From assembly GCA_036583965.1 (NCBI GenBank), contig JAZBQD010000015.1, positions 23,279,310-23,343,309 on the forward strand: 64,000 bases of DNA. The letters run 5' to 3'. The stretch's first letter is position 1. Every line of letters starts with the position of its first letter. Source of the DNA: Prunella strophiata (lineage: Eukaryota > Chordata > Aves > Passeriformes > Prunellidae). The notes beneath the pieces are model-generated. The model did no database searches, was not told the origin of the DNA, and saw nothing but the letters and a program-made list of their open reading frames with translations. This document shows positions 27,329 to 42,300 of the stretch, in pieces. A program made the translations under genes and the position numbers.

Positions 27329-30300
27329 ACTAGACACCAAGCCCAGTAATTCTCTGTTAATATTTATTTGTAATACTTATATTTCTTCTTCAGATGATTG
27401 TCCATATGGGTATTTTGCTGTCATCAGGTCATAGCCCAAGCTCTGAAGTAGCATATGTCTGTCTTACCTTTTCTCTGGTTTCATCTTTGAAGTTGTAAAA
27501 GGTGACATGCTCCTGCCTGTGCCTCTTCAGTTTAAAGAGTTTTCTGTTATGTATCAAAGTGCACACCTTCCCTGCTGTACATACCAAAGCATCTACCTTG
27601 TCCTCTCTTTCTGTGGTAGTTGGTTTTGTTCTGTACTGAAAACTTCTTATTTGTTTTGGCTGCCTGTTTTGGGGTACTTCAGAAGGTTATCCCCTTTACT
27701 GTCACTGTCAAGAGTTAGATCTCTGTTGGGATGATTTCAAGTCTCAAGAGTTAGCAAGCCTAGAATCTCAGTGTTAGGTGATGAGACTATCTCTCATCTC
27801 TAGAAGAATGCAGACAAGTACAAATCTTATTAAGAAGCAGGATGATGCTGATCCCTGTCCCCTCCTATAGTGAAGCTGTTCCCACTGGTATTAACATTCA
27901 CAAGTTCCAGGGAAGTGGAGAGCTTGTAGTGCCTCCATTGGTGCTTGCAACAAAGATGAAGATACTTATCTTCCAATATTATTTTTTAATCTAATAATTT
28001 CATACAGGTAGACTGATGAAACAAATAGTACTTCAATCTAAAGGTTATCCAATTCTTATACCAACCAGATTTGCCTTTAGTTTCTTGAATTATCCTTATT
28101 GGAAGAATTAATATTTCAGGTGAAACAGAAGTTTTCAATAGAAGATTACTTAGTAGACTGTACAAAATTTTGTAACAATAATTATTTCTTTAAATTTGAC
28201 TCATTATTGCCAAACTCTTGAAACTGTTGATCTTCCACTGAAGACAATGCATGTGTAATAGGTGCATTGTGCATCATTTGCTTTCTTAGTAACTTGTTTC
28301 AGGTCGTGGAAATGAAGCAAACTGACTTTGTCAGGAACTGTAATATAATACAGGTTGGGATGGGAGATATGAAATTTCCTAAAAGAAATGGATACAAGGC
28401 AAAATATATTATGGTAGCATTTTAACCTAAAAGGCTAGTTAGAGATAATTAAACATTTTCTTGGAGTTTTTATGAATAATGTTGGGAGGAGAAAGCCTGG
28501 GTTTGATGACAGTTACTATGCCCCAAAAGGACAGTAGCTTTCATTTTCTTTAAATTTAAATATCTTTAAAACTGTTACTCATCTCATTGGACCTATTTGA
28601 CTGGGGACACTCAGCAGCTTTAACAACTATGTTCCCAAATACCACAGAATACACTGTCATGCAAAAAGAAGACACAATATGACTTGCCTGGGGTATAATG
28701 AGGTATTTCAAAATAATTCACTGTCTGTCTTCTCTGGAAAAACAGCAATTACCATACTGTTATTTCTCCAGTATAACTTAAAAGAAAGAGCTTGTCTCAA
28801 GCATTTTCTTTTGTTCTTGCCTATAAGGAATGCATTCAAAGAATGGGTAGACTTTTTAAAATGTTTTCCTCACTTTCACACTGAAACACCACAAACTGAT
28901 CCTAACCCTTCAGTAATAGACTTTTTAAAATACCAGGATATTATCTGCTTTTAAAATGTGATTACAATTTAATTATATTAATATGCAAATGCCATGTAGA
29001 GAACATTGCTTTTAAAATGAAGGCATCCCAAAGCTTGCTTTTACGGTCTTGTTAATTCCTGTTAACAAGAGATGTGTTTGCATTTTGAGATTTGTTTGAT
29101 AGAATAATTCCTTTATCTGTCTGCAGAGTATCACTTCTTATTGGAGTTGTTTTGATTTGGTTTTTAAGTCAAAATATCTGGAAAAAATAATTAATTGCAG
29201 GTCTACATTGCTTTATGATTCAGCAGTTTTAAATTTACACTTTACCAGCTACATTGGATTTGAACTAGTGCAAAGAAAGGTCTGTTCAAAGAGGAAGTCT
29301 GGGACATATGGACCTCTAATACTGACTGATAATTGCTCCATATGTGGCTTCAGGCAACTCACTTAAATCTGTCAAGTCACTTTGGATAATTGTTAAAATG
29401 GAGGCTATAATAGAGACATATCTTGCAGCCAGTTAAGAGTATGAATTAATTACTTGAAATTACCTTGTAAATTTATTTTAATTTTTCATCCCTGATCCAC
29501 TGCTCTTGTTACATACAGTAGGAAACACATTATATTTGACTGCAGGAGACTTGTAAGGGACTCTCCTGCTTTTTTTTTTTTTTAAGGAGTTCAAACTCTC
29601 CTGCACACTTGATATTTTTCTAGGGGAGGGATGTTGGTGACCATTCCCCAGTGTCTCAGCACTTTCCCCATCTCAGCTCACAGCCTGAAAGGGTACAAAT
29701 AGAAAATGGTTTCTGAACCCTGGGCATCTTCCTATGCTTGACCATGCCAGGAGAAGTTCAGAGAGGTATTGCCTCTCTCTTCAAGGCTGCATGTGGAGCC
29801 TGTATACTGGGCTGGAACAACATTGGGTCTTCCCTTCCTCTGTGTCTCTGTTCCTGTGCTGGGGAATTTTCTGCTCCTGTTTTGAAAATGTCAGTAAAAA
29901 TACGACAAGAAAACAGGCAGTTAACTACAGTCCTGGAAACAACAGAAAAGCTCAAGTCCAGTCCCAAACACCTGGAAAAATGGGTGCATGTCCTTGTTAC
30001 CTGGTCCTTACTGCTCCTTCCTTCCTCCAATGTGCTGGGCCTCATTGTGAGCAGCATGTGGGGGACTCATCTGCTGCACGGTACTTTGTGAGATTAATGT
30101 GCTGGATTCATCCCATGGATTCATCTGAATCACCTGCTAGGAGGCTCTAAAGGTGGTGATAATTAAGTTGTGCTGCTTTTACAATGTATTACACCATCTG
30201 GCTTTAGACTTAGTTGTCTGTGTTTGATAACTGATCTTGTTTGGGAATAAAAATACCTTCTAAGGCTCTAGACTGATTTGCTTTCACAATTAAAGAGGTT

Positions 30301-33300
30301 GCAGCTTGCAGCTGCACCCATAGCCTGCTTAGTTAGTGAACACTGTTAGGACATGGGAAGAAGCATTCAGGAAATTAGCATCTGGAGCCAAGTGGAAAGG
30401 TAAGGGACATGCCCACAGTAGATTTTTCCAGCTTTATGCATAATTGTAAGACAGGTAGACAATCCTAGTACATTTAAAAGTCTGCACAGAAATATAGCTG
30501 TTTCTAGGAAACTTTTTTTGGAGGAAGCTCTCTGTCCCATTACGGTGACTATTTAGGTGTGTGCATTTCCTTCAATAGACAGGAAAATTCTTGGTGTCTT
30601 TTGAAGGAAAGGGCTTGAAGAGTGTATAAGAGACAAGATGGTTGCAGTCATTTTCTGACTGGTAATACAGGGATTAGAAATCCATCAGTAGACAGACATG
30701 TTTTCTGGGGCTGGTTATGGACTCAGAATTTTCTGAGTCCCGGGGTGACTTTACCTGTTGGCCAACCCACCAATGTTAAGGGCTAGTAGCAAAATTAATT
30801 ATAGAATAATGATGAAATATCCTGTTGAAAGGGACCTCAAGGGTCATGTGGTCCAACCTTTCTTGGCAAAAGCACCATCTGGACAAGATGGCCCAGCATC
30901 CTGTCCAGCCAAATCTCCTCCGCCAGTCCCCTGGGGAGATTATTCCAATGGTTGGTGAAACATTTTCCTCATGTGAAACATTTTCCTCATGTGCAATTGT
31001 AACTTCCTCAGGAGTAACCTTGTACCCATTATCTATCCCTTGTCTTTTCCATGTGACTTCTTGTAAAAAGGGAGTTTCCATCTTCACTTTAAATAGTGGA
31101 ACACGGTGATAAGGTCTCCCCTAAGCCTTCTTTTCTCAAGGCTGAACAAACCCAGTTCCCTCTCCCCTGTGACAGTCTTCCCAGTCTGTGGCTCTTCTCT
31201 GGACCTTCTCCAGCCTGTCCACATCTTTTCTGCACAGCAGGGACCAAAACTGAGCACAGTATTCCAGAGTGGCCTGATGAGCACTGAGCAGAGTGGGACA
31301 ATGACTTCTGGATCTCTGCTGGTGATGCCCTTGTGATGCAGCCCAGCACCCCACTGGCTTTCTGTGCCAGCACAGCACTGTTTGCTCATGCTGATCTGGT
31401 TGTCCACCTGGATGCCCAGATGCCTTTCCACAGAGATGCCCCCCAGCTGGGTAGATGCCAGCCCGTGCTGCACACCTGGGTTGTGTTTTCCCAGGTGCAA
31501 GACCTGACGGTTGCCCTTGCTGGACTTCATCAGATTCTTGTTAGCCACTCTCCAGACTATCCAGATTTTCCTCCAGGGTGGCTCTCTCTTCCAAAGTGTC
31601 CACTTTCCCACTCAGTTTGGAAATTGGGAAACTTCACAGTGGTACACTTGATCCCATCTTCCCGATCCCTTTCTGAGGATATTAAACAGAGCTGGGCCTG
31701 GCATTGATCCCAGGGGACCCCACTGGTGCCACGCTGCCCATTTGAGGAGGAGCCATTCCCCAGCACCCTCTGGTGCTGCCTCTCAGCCAGTTCCCACCAC
31801 CACATGGAGCACTCATCCACACCACAGCCCATCTGTTTCTCCAGAGGGAGGCTGTGGGAAACCATACTGAAAGCCTTGGGGAAATCCAGGAGGCAATGTC
31901 CACCCACCCCATGTCAACCAAGCAGCTTGCTTTGTCACAGAGGGTTTGTCAAGCTCAATTTGTCCTTGGTTAGTTTGTGTTGGCTTTTCCCTAATCCCTT
32001 TGCTTCATCTGATGTGTGATAGCTCCCATGAAGATTGGTTCCATAACTTAGAAGTTCCTCCTTTAAACCCTACTTGTAGATGGGGATATTATCCTTCCAG
32101 TCCTCTGGCACATCCCCTGCTCTCCTTTGACTTCTCCAAAAGTTGTGCAGGGTGGCCTTGCAATGATGTCAGTGAGTTCTCTAAATACCCCTGGGCAAAG
32201 CCAGGGCCCATTAATCCATAGGGGTCAGGCTCCTGTAAGAGCTCACCCCCACTCTTCCTTCACTGACACTGGTGGGTCTGTATTTGTGTTAGCCTGGATT
32301 TTTGTTCCCAGGGCTGGGGACCCAGTAGTGCTGGTGAAGACAGAGGTGGAGAAAGTGCTGTGACTAATTCACCTCTCCTGTTTATTGGTGGGCCAATATT
32401 TTCCTTCTGTTTCTGCTTCTTTTTTACATACCTGAAGAACTGTTTCTTGCAGTTTTCAACATCTCTGGCTAAATTAATTTCTAGCTGAGCTTTTGCTTTT
32501 CTGTCTTCATCTCTGCAGGCACTGGCAATGCCCTTGTAGATCTCAACAGGTATTTATCCACATTTCCATCACTGGTACACTTTGCTTTTGATTTTGACTC
32601 AGAATCTTGCAGTTAAGCCAAGGGGTCTCTTGCTCCACCTGTTTCCCCTTTCTTTAAAGGGGGTGGACTATTTTCATGCTTCCAGAAGAGCATCCTTGAA
32701 AAACTCCCAGCACTTGGGAGTTCCTTTGGCCTCTATGAAAGCTCCCTGCAGAATCCCTCCCACCTGAGCTCCAAGCGAGCTGAACTTTGCTCTTCTACAA
32801 CCTGAGACCTAGAACCAATTCAATGGTTAAATAATGCCAATATGATATAATATTCAATAATATACAATTAAATTAATATCTACAAAGGGAATTCTGGTAG
32901 ACTTTGGTAATTTTGTACTGGACGTTACCAGGCTGGGATCCAAAGTGAATGTACAAGGAGCTACCTGTGGCCCTTCATTATCTTGGCTTTAATTATTCAT
33001 TTGAAGCTTACCCAAATGCTAGCAGTGGGAAGCTATTACAGGAACTCTGTGCTTTTCACCTTCATGGTAATGTGTCTCAGAGGATTTAAAGGCTTAAAAG
33101 AATAATAAATTTTCTTTTAATGAGGTGGTAAAATTCTAAATTGCTGTATCAGATCTCTTTCGCAAATTAGGAAAGAATCAATAATCTGAATTCATGAAGG
33201 AGATAGTGAATATCTTGTGTCATGTGAGAAGAAGTTTCTGTAGTTACTGAATTTTTAAGGAATGTGATGATTTTTAAGGATGTGATCTCCAATGAAATAG

Positions 33301-36300
33301 TTGTATGATGTATTTTCCTTTATGCCTGCAGGACCACAAAGTAGAAGAATTCATTGGTTCTCCCCTTTATTCTGTTATGATAATCAGTTACGAGATGCTG
33401 TTGCGCTCTTCGGAACAAATTCAGGCTGTAGAATTTAACCTCCTAATCTGTGATGAAGGACATCGTCTGAAAAATAGCACTATTAAGACAACTACAGCCC
33501 TTACTAGTCTGTCTTGTGAGAGGAGAATTATCCTCACTGGTTAGTATCTATAGTTACTTTTAGTATTTTTTTATGTTCATAGTGCTAGGTTGAAGTAGAA
33601 GAAAAGCATGAGATCAGTTGGAATTTTGGCAATGGGTATTAAATGAAGAAATCTCAGGTATTGTAAAAACAGGTTATTTCCAATTTTTTGACATAAAGGC
33701 AAAATCTGTCAGTCTTCAGGGGCAAGCAAGGAGCCTTAGATCTTCTGTAAGGGAATCAGGACTCTGCATACACTCAATGTTTTCCTTTGTAGTTGTTTAA
33801 TAAAATTGATTTAGAACTTGACTTTTTAAATTCCTTTGTCAGAACAATTATATCTGCAGTCTGTTTAGTTAGGAGTACAGTATCTTGTTATTAATGGTAA
33901 AGTTTTAGATCAATTCAGGACTTTGAGTAATTCACATTGAAATAAAACATCAGTTTTCAAGATATGTTATCAATATTAAACCCTGCATTCAATGTACTTC
34001 CATCAGTTTAAAGAAAAAATAACCAATTGCATAATTATTTTTTTTTCTCTTTCAAGGTACTCCAATTCAAAATGACTTGCAAGAATTTTATGCATTAATA
34101 GAGTTTGTGAATCCAGGAATACTTGGTTCTTTATCCACATATAGAAAGATATATGAGGAACCAATTGTCAGATCTAGAGAACCTTCAGCAACAGAGGTAT
34201 TTGGTTAAAAAATTCAGTTATAGAAGAAAATTCATCGTAAAGTAAAATTTGCATTCTATGGAGCAAAGTGAAGCTCAGGACTACTCATAGTAGCTGAAGC
34301 TTTTCACCTTCCTGTTTGACATGAAGTCACTTGTTTTCAAAGGGAGCAGAAGGAAAGCACACATGTTAAAATCACTTCATTTTGGCTGCCTATTAATTAT
34401 CAGGCAACAACTGTGCTTCCAGCACCTGCTTTCCCCAAAAGGCCATGTGCATTGCCATGTGATGATACTTTATTCATTCTTAGCTTCTCCACAGCACTGC
34501 AAGGTCAGCATGCTTTCACTGCATCTTGAGAAATTCTAGAATATAATTCAAGCCTTGGATGTCATCTGGGACATTATTTTCCTTTGTTTAAGACTTTAGG
34601 AACCAGACATAGAACTAATGCAGTGGCACTAATTGGAGAAGAATTGGTCCTTACAGTCCCATGTCAGAAAGTGGTATCATACTTTTAAAAGGTTATTTAA
34701 ATACCTAATTAAAATCATAAAGAACCTTGTTCTGATGAAATGTAAGATTATAATTAATTTTGTGCTTTGTTCTTTTAGGAGGAAAAGGAATTAGGAGAAA
34801 AAAGAGCGGCAGAACTCACACGCCTCACTGGACTCTTTATTCTAAGAAGAACACAGGAGGTTATAAACAAATTTCTGCCCCCCAAAAAGGAGAGCATAAT
34901 CTTCTGCCGACCAACAGCGCTGCAACTTGAATTGTATCGAAAACTGCTTAGTTCTCGTGTTATTACCTCGTGTCTGCAAGGCAGGCTGGAAAATAGTCCC
35001 CACCTAATATGTATAGGAGCTCTGAAAAAACTTTGCAATCATCCGTGTCTTCTGTTTAAAGCTATAAAGGTTATAGTTTTATCTATTTATCTATTTAGGT
35101 ATCTGTTTTCATGAGGGTATGTGCTTGCAATTAGTCATTTCAGCAGACACAGGTCACTAAAACTGTGTTATCAATGTGAACATTGCTTAAGGTCATTTCC
35201 ATACTCTCTCATACAACTTGCTCTAGGAAGTCTGCTTTCAAAAGCACAAGTGTTAGGAAATCTGAATGTACTCAGGAAAGGTATCTCACCAGTTTCCTGT
35301 TGCCTTATGCTGTTTTCTCTTTCTTAATGTATTTTCCATCTTAACCGTGTCTCTGAATATTTTTAAGAATACATATAAATGTGAATTTTAGAAAGAGCAC
35401 TAGAGATTACTAGTATGATTAGTTAACTAGAGATTGCTAGTAATCTAGTACATACTAGATTACTAGTATGTACTAGTATTACAGGTATGTCTGTGGTTTC
35501 TCTGAAACCTCCCTGACCACGTGAAATTTTCACTTTTCCAAGCTTAATGACACTGGGAGCTGCAGGCTCAAGATGTCAGTGGTATTAGATGTCTCCATTA
35601 TCACTTCTCCTGGGATTGAACATAAAGAAATGTTCTTATTCTTATAGGCAAATGGTATGATAGTTAGAACTTGGTAATAGTAACTCCTCCACTAGCTGAA
35701 GTCCAAGTTAGGTGGGTGGAAATGTAAATCTTTCTTAAAAGACATACTTTATGACTTTGGTGGAATATCCACAGTGCAGTATCCCTGTAACTTTCAATGC
35801 TGCCAAGTAAAGTTCATTGCCTTTACTTCAAAGTGTAAGCATTAGAAACCTTTCATATGTGAAAACACAAGCATTTATTAAATATTGGGATGGAGAAGAC
35901 TGAATGTGCAAATCATTTATTGCCATTGTGGTTTTGGCATTTGAGTGGTCTGGCTTCTTCCTCCCTGGGAAACATTGATTTTCTAAGTACAGCAAAATAT
36001 TACCTGTATTTCTGCTATTTTATTGGTTTTGCTTGCCAGCTTTTCTTCATTTCCAGTAGTACAACTGAATCTTAATGACAGTATTTTCCTAAACAGAGTG
36101 AATGATTGGGAAGTTTCATAATAAGGTATTATGGGATTTAGAAAGAATAAACAATGTATTGATTTCCTCCTCACTCCCAAGGTTTAGATATATCTTTACT
36201 GTGGAAATACATTTCTGTGGTTATTTAAGTAGAGAAGCTGTACACATTTTTCAGTTTTAAGTATTTCAGGTTTCTACTTAGCTTCAATGTCTTAGATTAG

Positions 36301-39300
36301 AGAATGTAAACTAAAATAAACACTGTAAGTATTTTAAAACTTTGCTTTCAATCCCGTGTTGGAAGGTTGTCATGCTCACCTTAATACATTGCTTTGTGGC
36401 AGCTTTTTATGCCTCCTTTTGTCTTTGTAATAAAAATATAGCAATCTTAAAAAAATTATGTTAGAGGGGATATGGCATTTTAATCCTTTAATTTTCAACA
36501 GGAAAAAAGCTGTGATCCTATGTCTGAGGAATATGATGAGTCCAGCCTCTATGAAGGAGTAATAGATGTCTTCCCACAAGATTATACTTCAGACACTTTC
36601 TGTGAAACTGATTCAGGAAAATTGCAGGTGCTGGTGAAGTTGCTGGCAGCAATACATGAGCTCAACTCTTCTGAAAGGCAAGTGTGAAAGAAAGGTAGAA
36701 GGGAGGTAATGGGAGTGACCTTCTGGATATTGATTTGCCTTTCAAATGCATGGGAGTATAACATTCAAAATAAAGGTATTGAAGCTGTTTGCAGGGGTGC
36801 CAAATTAATTTAAGCATTGTAGTCCTGTTACAAGGCTTTCTTATTAAATTGTGAAATGAGAATTTGCAGCTCTCATAAGCTTTAAAGATGCTCTTCATAT
36901 TTTTTCCAGGTAGTGATACTTGTGTTTTTTACACTGTAAAGCAAGTAAGATAGTTTGCTATAGCCCTTGTGCTACACCCTGTACTTGCAGAGGCTTTCCA
37001 ATGCTTTGTGTCTTCATGAGAAGATGTGCTAATCTATGAAATTGCACTGAAGTATTTTCATTGCTAGATCATAAGTTATTTCCTCTTTAATCATGCTTAA
37101 CTGCTCACTGCTTGCTGCCTTTTCTAAAGTTCAGAGCAACCATTCTCCACAGACAAACTTGCCCAGCAACTGCTAATTTCCCCTGTGGTAGATGCCACTG
37201 ACTTGTAGGAAAACTTCTGGTTATCATGGGGTAATAGGATGCACATGATTGATTTCTGTGCAGTTGCTGATTTGTGGGACTCTCACAGGACCTGGTGCCC
37301 CAGGATCATTTTTTATGGACTCGTGCCTTAAAGCTCAACTGTTCCAAAAGTATTTAACTTTTAACTTTTATTTCAAGTGATGTTTAAATAGGACACAGTG
37401 TAATTCAGTAGTGGGAAGTAACAGCAGATCTCTTGACACTGATGTAATGGAATATGAAGACACTGTCTTTTCACAAATCAGAAAGTTGAGCCTGTTGCTG
37501 AAGTTTATATACTTAGCATCCATTGAAACCAGTGACAGCTGAATATCTAAATGTACTGGCCTTAGTTTGTGTAGTCAGTGAAACCAGGAGTGCCAGTAAA
37601 ACGTGTATCTCTCTGTAGCAGTACTTTAGGAGCTGCTGAGTTGAGGCATTACTTTATGCCTTTAAGTTTTGTTGCATTAATTCAGTGCAGCTCATGTTTA
37701 TTTTTTTTGGTTTCTCTACTTTCATTGGTACTAAATAGTTCTTGCAATATACAGACTCAATTCAAGTCCTAATATGAAGTTTATATTCTGTTTTTGAGTG
37801 CAGACAAAGCTGTGAATGTTGTGTGGATTGACAAAAAAAAAAAAAGTCTTGCAAAGTCTTCAGAAACAAGTCATGTATGTAGTTCAGTTGTAAAGTGTAA
37901 TTATAAAAATATTCTAAACCACTTCTAAAATGTTTATATTTTCATTTCCCCCTGAAATTATTTGTCTAGTTGTTCAGAACTTGTTTTTAATCAAAATTAT
38001 TCTTAAAAGATAATGAAATGTGTCATTACTTTAAAAAAAATGAAATATATTGATTTAGATGACTAAAGACCTCCAAATGAGATCTGACAGAAGATGCCCT
38101 GTTCTTTTACTTATGGCTTAAATTCAAAAGATATTTGTCTACTTAGTAGAATCATCCTCAATATTTAGGAGGATAGGACTGCTAGATTTTCAGACCTTTG
38201 AAACCTAATTAGGCAAAGTTTCAGAGAAAATAGACCAATATAACTTGGACCATTACTCTAAGGGATCAGACTGATTTTGCTTTCTAAAAAAACCCAGTGT
38301 CTATCTTTCACTAGTCTTCATCCCTCTTCTTTCAGCCATAAAATGTAGAAAAGCATCCTCTGCTGTCCTACTCGATTTTCATTATGATTTTTGTTAGAAT
38401 TTTCTGAGGTTTTCTTTAGAAATTCATAGTAGGTTTTTCAGTAAGCAGAGTTTTATATATATATTATTTATTAGCTCCTACAACATCCTCTGCAAATGCT
38501 GTCTTAACAACAGCTATTTTGTATAAACAGATTAAAAAAAAAATCTATCTTTGTGATTGGTTCTGAATGCCTGAAATCTGCATTATGCCAAATTCTGTTG
38601 CAAAAGGAGACATTAATTATTTAACATTTGAATGCTTGACAGTAAGTATAAGGCATCCAGATCTGGTATGTGCTTCTAATTAATTGGAAATGTTTTATTT
38701 CATAGAAAGTAAAAGCAACCCCGGGTTGATGTGTCATTTTTCACCTTAATTTTATTTTCTTAGATGTCTTCAGTGATTTGTTATTGGACTTCAGTTTTAC
38801 CAAGGTCTGGTTGATGACTTTGTTTTACTGTTTGACAGAGTTGTGTTGGTGTCCAATTACACTCAGACATTAAATGTATTACAAGATGTATGCAAACATT
38901 ATGGATACTCCTATACCAGACTTGATGGACATACTCCTGTCTCCCAGAGACAGCATATTGTGGATACTTTCAACAGTAAATTCAGCCCAGCTTTTATCTT
39001 TTTGCTGAGTTCAAAGGCTGGTGGAGTGGGACTGAACCTGGTTGGAGCATCTCATTTGATCCTGTATGATATTGACTGGAATCCAGCTACAGATATTCAG
39101 GTTTGGTAACAGCTGTGTACATGTGGGTTGGGATGGGCATCAAATGAATTCTTGACTGATTTTGAATTGCCTGACTTTACATGTCTTACTGCTACCAATT
39201 ATCACATTGTGTCTGGACAAGTACAACAATGAGGGAAAACTCTTCCTGAGAAAAAAAGAAGAAATATTTCTCTGTCATATTATATATACTGGGATCAGTA

Positions 39301-42300
39301 GAAGCCCTCTTACAGTAAAAAATAAAAAGATTAAATTCTAGTTTCTTTGGAGGAGTGAGTCATTTATTCTCTTTGTCTCTTGATGTCTTTTTATCTGGAG
39401 AGTTGCTGTGTTTCTAAAGAGAAAAGGAAAATGGGATTAGATTGCATAGCAAATGTTGCTGTTGATTTGCAATCCCTGAGAAAAAGGGACAGACTCTGAT
39501 CAGAATTGCAAGAATGAGAAAATCACATGGCAGTGATGCCAAAAGAAAGAAAAGAAAGCCAGTGCTGTGCTATTCTTGTAAAGGCAGCGTTGGCCTCAAG
39601 GGATTATTTAGTTGGCATAAGAGTCTTCAGTTAAAATAGTCCTTAAAAATAACAATTTAAAAAAATCTTTTTATGAGCTCAGTAAGAAACTTTTTATTGT
39701 AGAGTAATGCTATCTCCTTAATACCTGAAATTACCCCTTGCTCCTCTTCCCAGGGTGAATTAGTACCCTCATGTGGTCACTTGTCTTGTTGCTTGAAAAA
39801 GTCTGGTAAATCAGACAAAATTGCTACAGGTTGCCAGAGACTGCAAACCTGTTGTGTGTGTTTGTACTGAGGATGTAGGTGTAACCCATACATTTTGAAA
39901 AAAAAGATCATATAGCAGTACTCAGTTTTACATTTTGTTTAAGAAATAAAGGAGGTGCAAACAATCATTTTTAGAATTTCAACAGAAATGTTAAAGTCAC
40001 TTCTAAAGATGTATTGTGACAAAAAAAAAAAAAATTTTTTGGAAATGGGGGAGAATGATCAGTATTCCTGAGATATTAAATAGCTGTTAATGCTTGGAAA
40101 GCAAAAATGAAGAGGGGATTTCTTTCAGGAAATAATTGAAACACCTACTTTCCTACTTTGGTGTACAGAAAGGAAGAGAAGCATAAATGGCAGAAAGTCA
40201 ATTATATCTTCAAAATGCTTACAATTAATACCAGAAAACTTACAGAAACAATATCAGAGAGTCATTGGGGAATGCATGTTATCCAGACAACATCTCTTTG
40301 AACAAGCGGGCAGAGCTGGTAATTCAGTCAGTGAAGGTGACAAGCTTTAGTAAAGTGTCTTTGAATAGCAGGCTGTTAATGCTCTTCATCTTCTTGCTTT
40401 CCTCAGGCAATGGCCAGAGTGTGGAGAGATGGTCAGAAACATGCTGTCCATATCTACAGGCTGCTAACCACAGGTCAGAGATGGTGCTCAACTTACCCAG
40501 AGTGAGACAGATGTTGGCATTTTGTCCATAAAGGAAAGAGAGGGAATGTTTTTGGAAATACTTTGTTCTTTAAAAATACATATTTGTTCTGAGTTCAGTT
40601 AAGATGGAGACATCACACTGATTCACTTGCCTTTACTTTGCTTTTTCTTAAATAACTGAAAATAGTGATTTAGCATTTCCTATATATATATTGTTATCAG
40701 GAAATGGATTTGACTTCTTTGTAAATACTGGTCAAAAATTATCCCAATTCATCTGTTTTTCTTTTCAATACAGGTTCAATAGAAGAAAAGATTTATCAAA
40801 GACAGATCAGCAAACAAGACCTTTCTGGGGCAGTTGTAGACCTTTCCAAGACATCTGAGCACACACATTTTTCTATTGAGGAGCTTAAAAATCTCTTTAC
40901 TCTACATGAAGATTCCAGCTGTGTTACTCATGACTTGCTTGAGTGTGACTGTATGGAAAATGTTGACCACCAAAGTGAGTTTGTTTTTCATTATCTCTGG
41001 CCACTGCTGTGGAATCCATTCTTCATATATAGTCTGTCTCTGGAGAAAACTTTGATTCTCAGTAAAAGAGGATTGAAATAATGAGGTTCATTATGGGATC
41101 TTCCACATACTGGCTGATTTATCTAATCCATAGGAGTCCTTCATGAAAGGAGGAGAAGATTAATTCCTTGCAGTAACCAGTTCATTTATCATGCAAGTAG
41201 CAAATATTCACATCTGTCCTTTCTGTAGGGACCTGTCTCCTGGTCTTCTGGCATATCAAAGTTGTTTTCATACCTTGCTGTGTACAGGTATATCAGTTTA
41301 AGATGGAAACAGGATTAAAAAAAATAAATGATCATAAGTTATGTTTGCATCTTATCCATTTTAGTTTTTATAGCTCATCTAGTTTCTTAAAGGAAAGAGT
41401 GTCTATTGCTTTGGTATGTTTCTCTTTTGGGCCATGAAATATCCATGTACACTATTTACAGGAGTGATAGTATGGTACCAATACTGATGTCTTCTGAAAT
41501 GCACACAGAAACCTCAATAAAAAGAGCTCAAAAAATGGGTACAAGAGTGTCTGTTCTCAATAGACAGGGGCAAGAAAAGAAGTAATGCAAACCCAATACT
41601 TTTTTGCTTGATGGTTTGCACGTTCCCAGGTAATAAGTTAGGCTTGTACTTCTTTCTCATCTCATTCTACCTAAAATGAGAAGGACTTGGCTAGTGATAG
41701 CACAGGGCTTCTGTAGACATAAGAATTTGATTATCTCCTTTATTTTTGCTCCATATGCTGATTAAATCATCTTTTATCTTTCTTAAATCTCCTTTATCTT
41801 TCTTTAATAATTGAAAAATCAGACCTTCTGTTTCTTCATAAGTGATTTTCTAAATTTATCATCCTCCATTCAGGTACTATTACAGGATCTGTGTGGGAAA
41901 GGCACCTTCTGAGTTAAATGTTGGCCACATTTTCCCAGTGGTATGCAGTGAGGCGTGTGTGGCTTCTGGATTGCAGAAATCCAGAGAAATTTTATGTTGC
42001 TACTGTGATGAACACTGGTGCTTGTAATTTTATTTAGCAGCTTGCAATTGTCTTAACATCTTGAATTTTTATGCTTTGAACACACTTTGGTTTCATCAAT
42101 TCAGTCACAGCATTGGCCTCTTGGGTTCTTTTGCAAGGGCAGTTCCTGTTCCCAGTGAATAATTTACTTTTGGCAGTAAATCAAGGAAAGGCCTGAAGGC
42201 CATTATTAGACTTAAGTGGTGGTAATGATAGAGTGAGGGGAAGGTTTGACTTCCTAAAGAGCAGAGGACAAGCTGGCTCATTGTCTCCCTGGTCAAATTG

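Larger units (their letters stand above)
27211..33331. other. RAD54B: Longest RAD54B intron in the window
   Basis: GT-AG intron of 6.1 kb. It contains a 41-base T-run at 27287-27327 and an antisense CR1 fragment at about 30795-32800. The remaining sequence is AT-rich and not assigned. Overlapping open frames at 29734-30150 match no known protein. Confidence 0.8.

Noticed and set aside
29734..30150. 138-codon frame with overlapping long frames in other phases and strand
   Set aside because: Several frames are open at once because stop codons are locally rare; no homology or splice context supports a gene.
31084..31611. 175-codon minus-strand frame and its many overlapping frames
   Set aside because: This is the C-terminal part of the CR1 ORF2 remnant, not a host gene.
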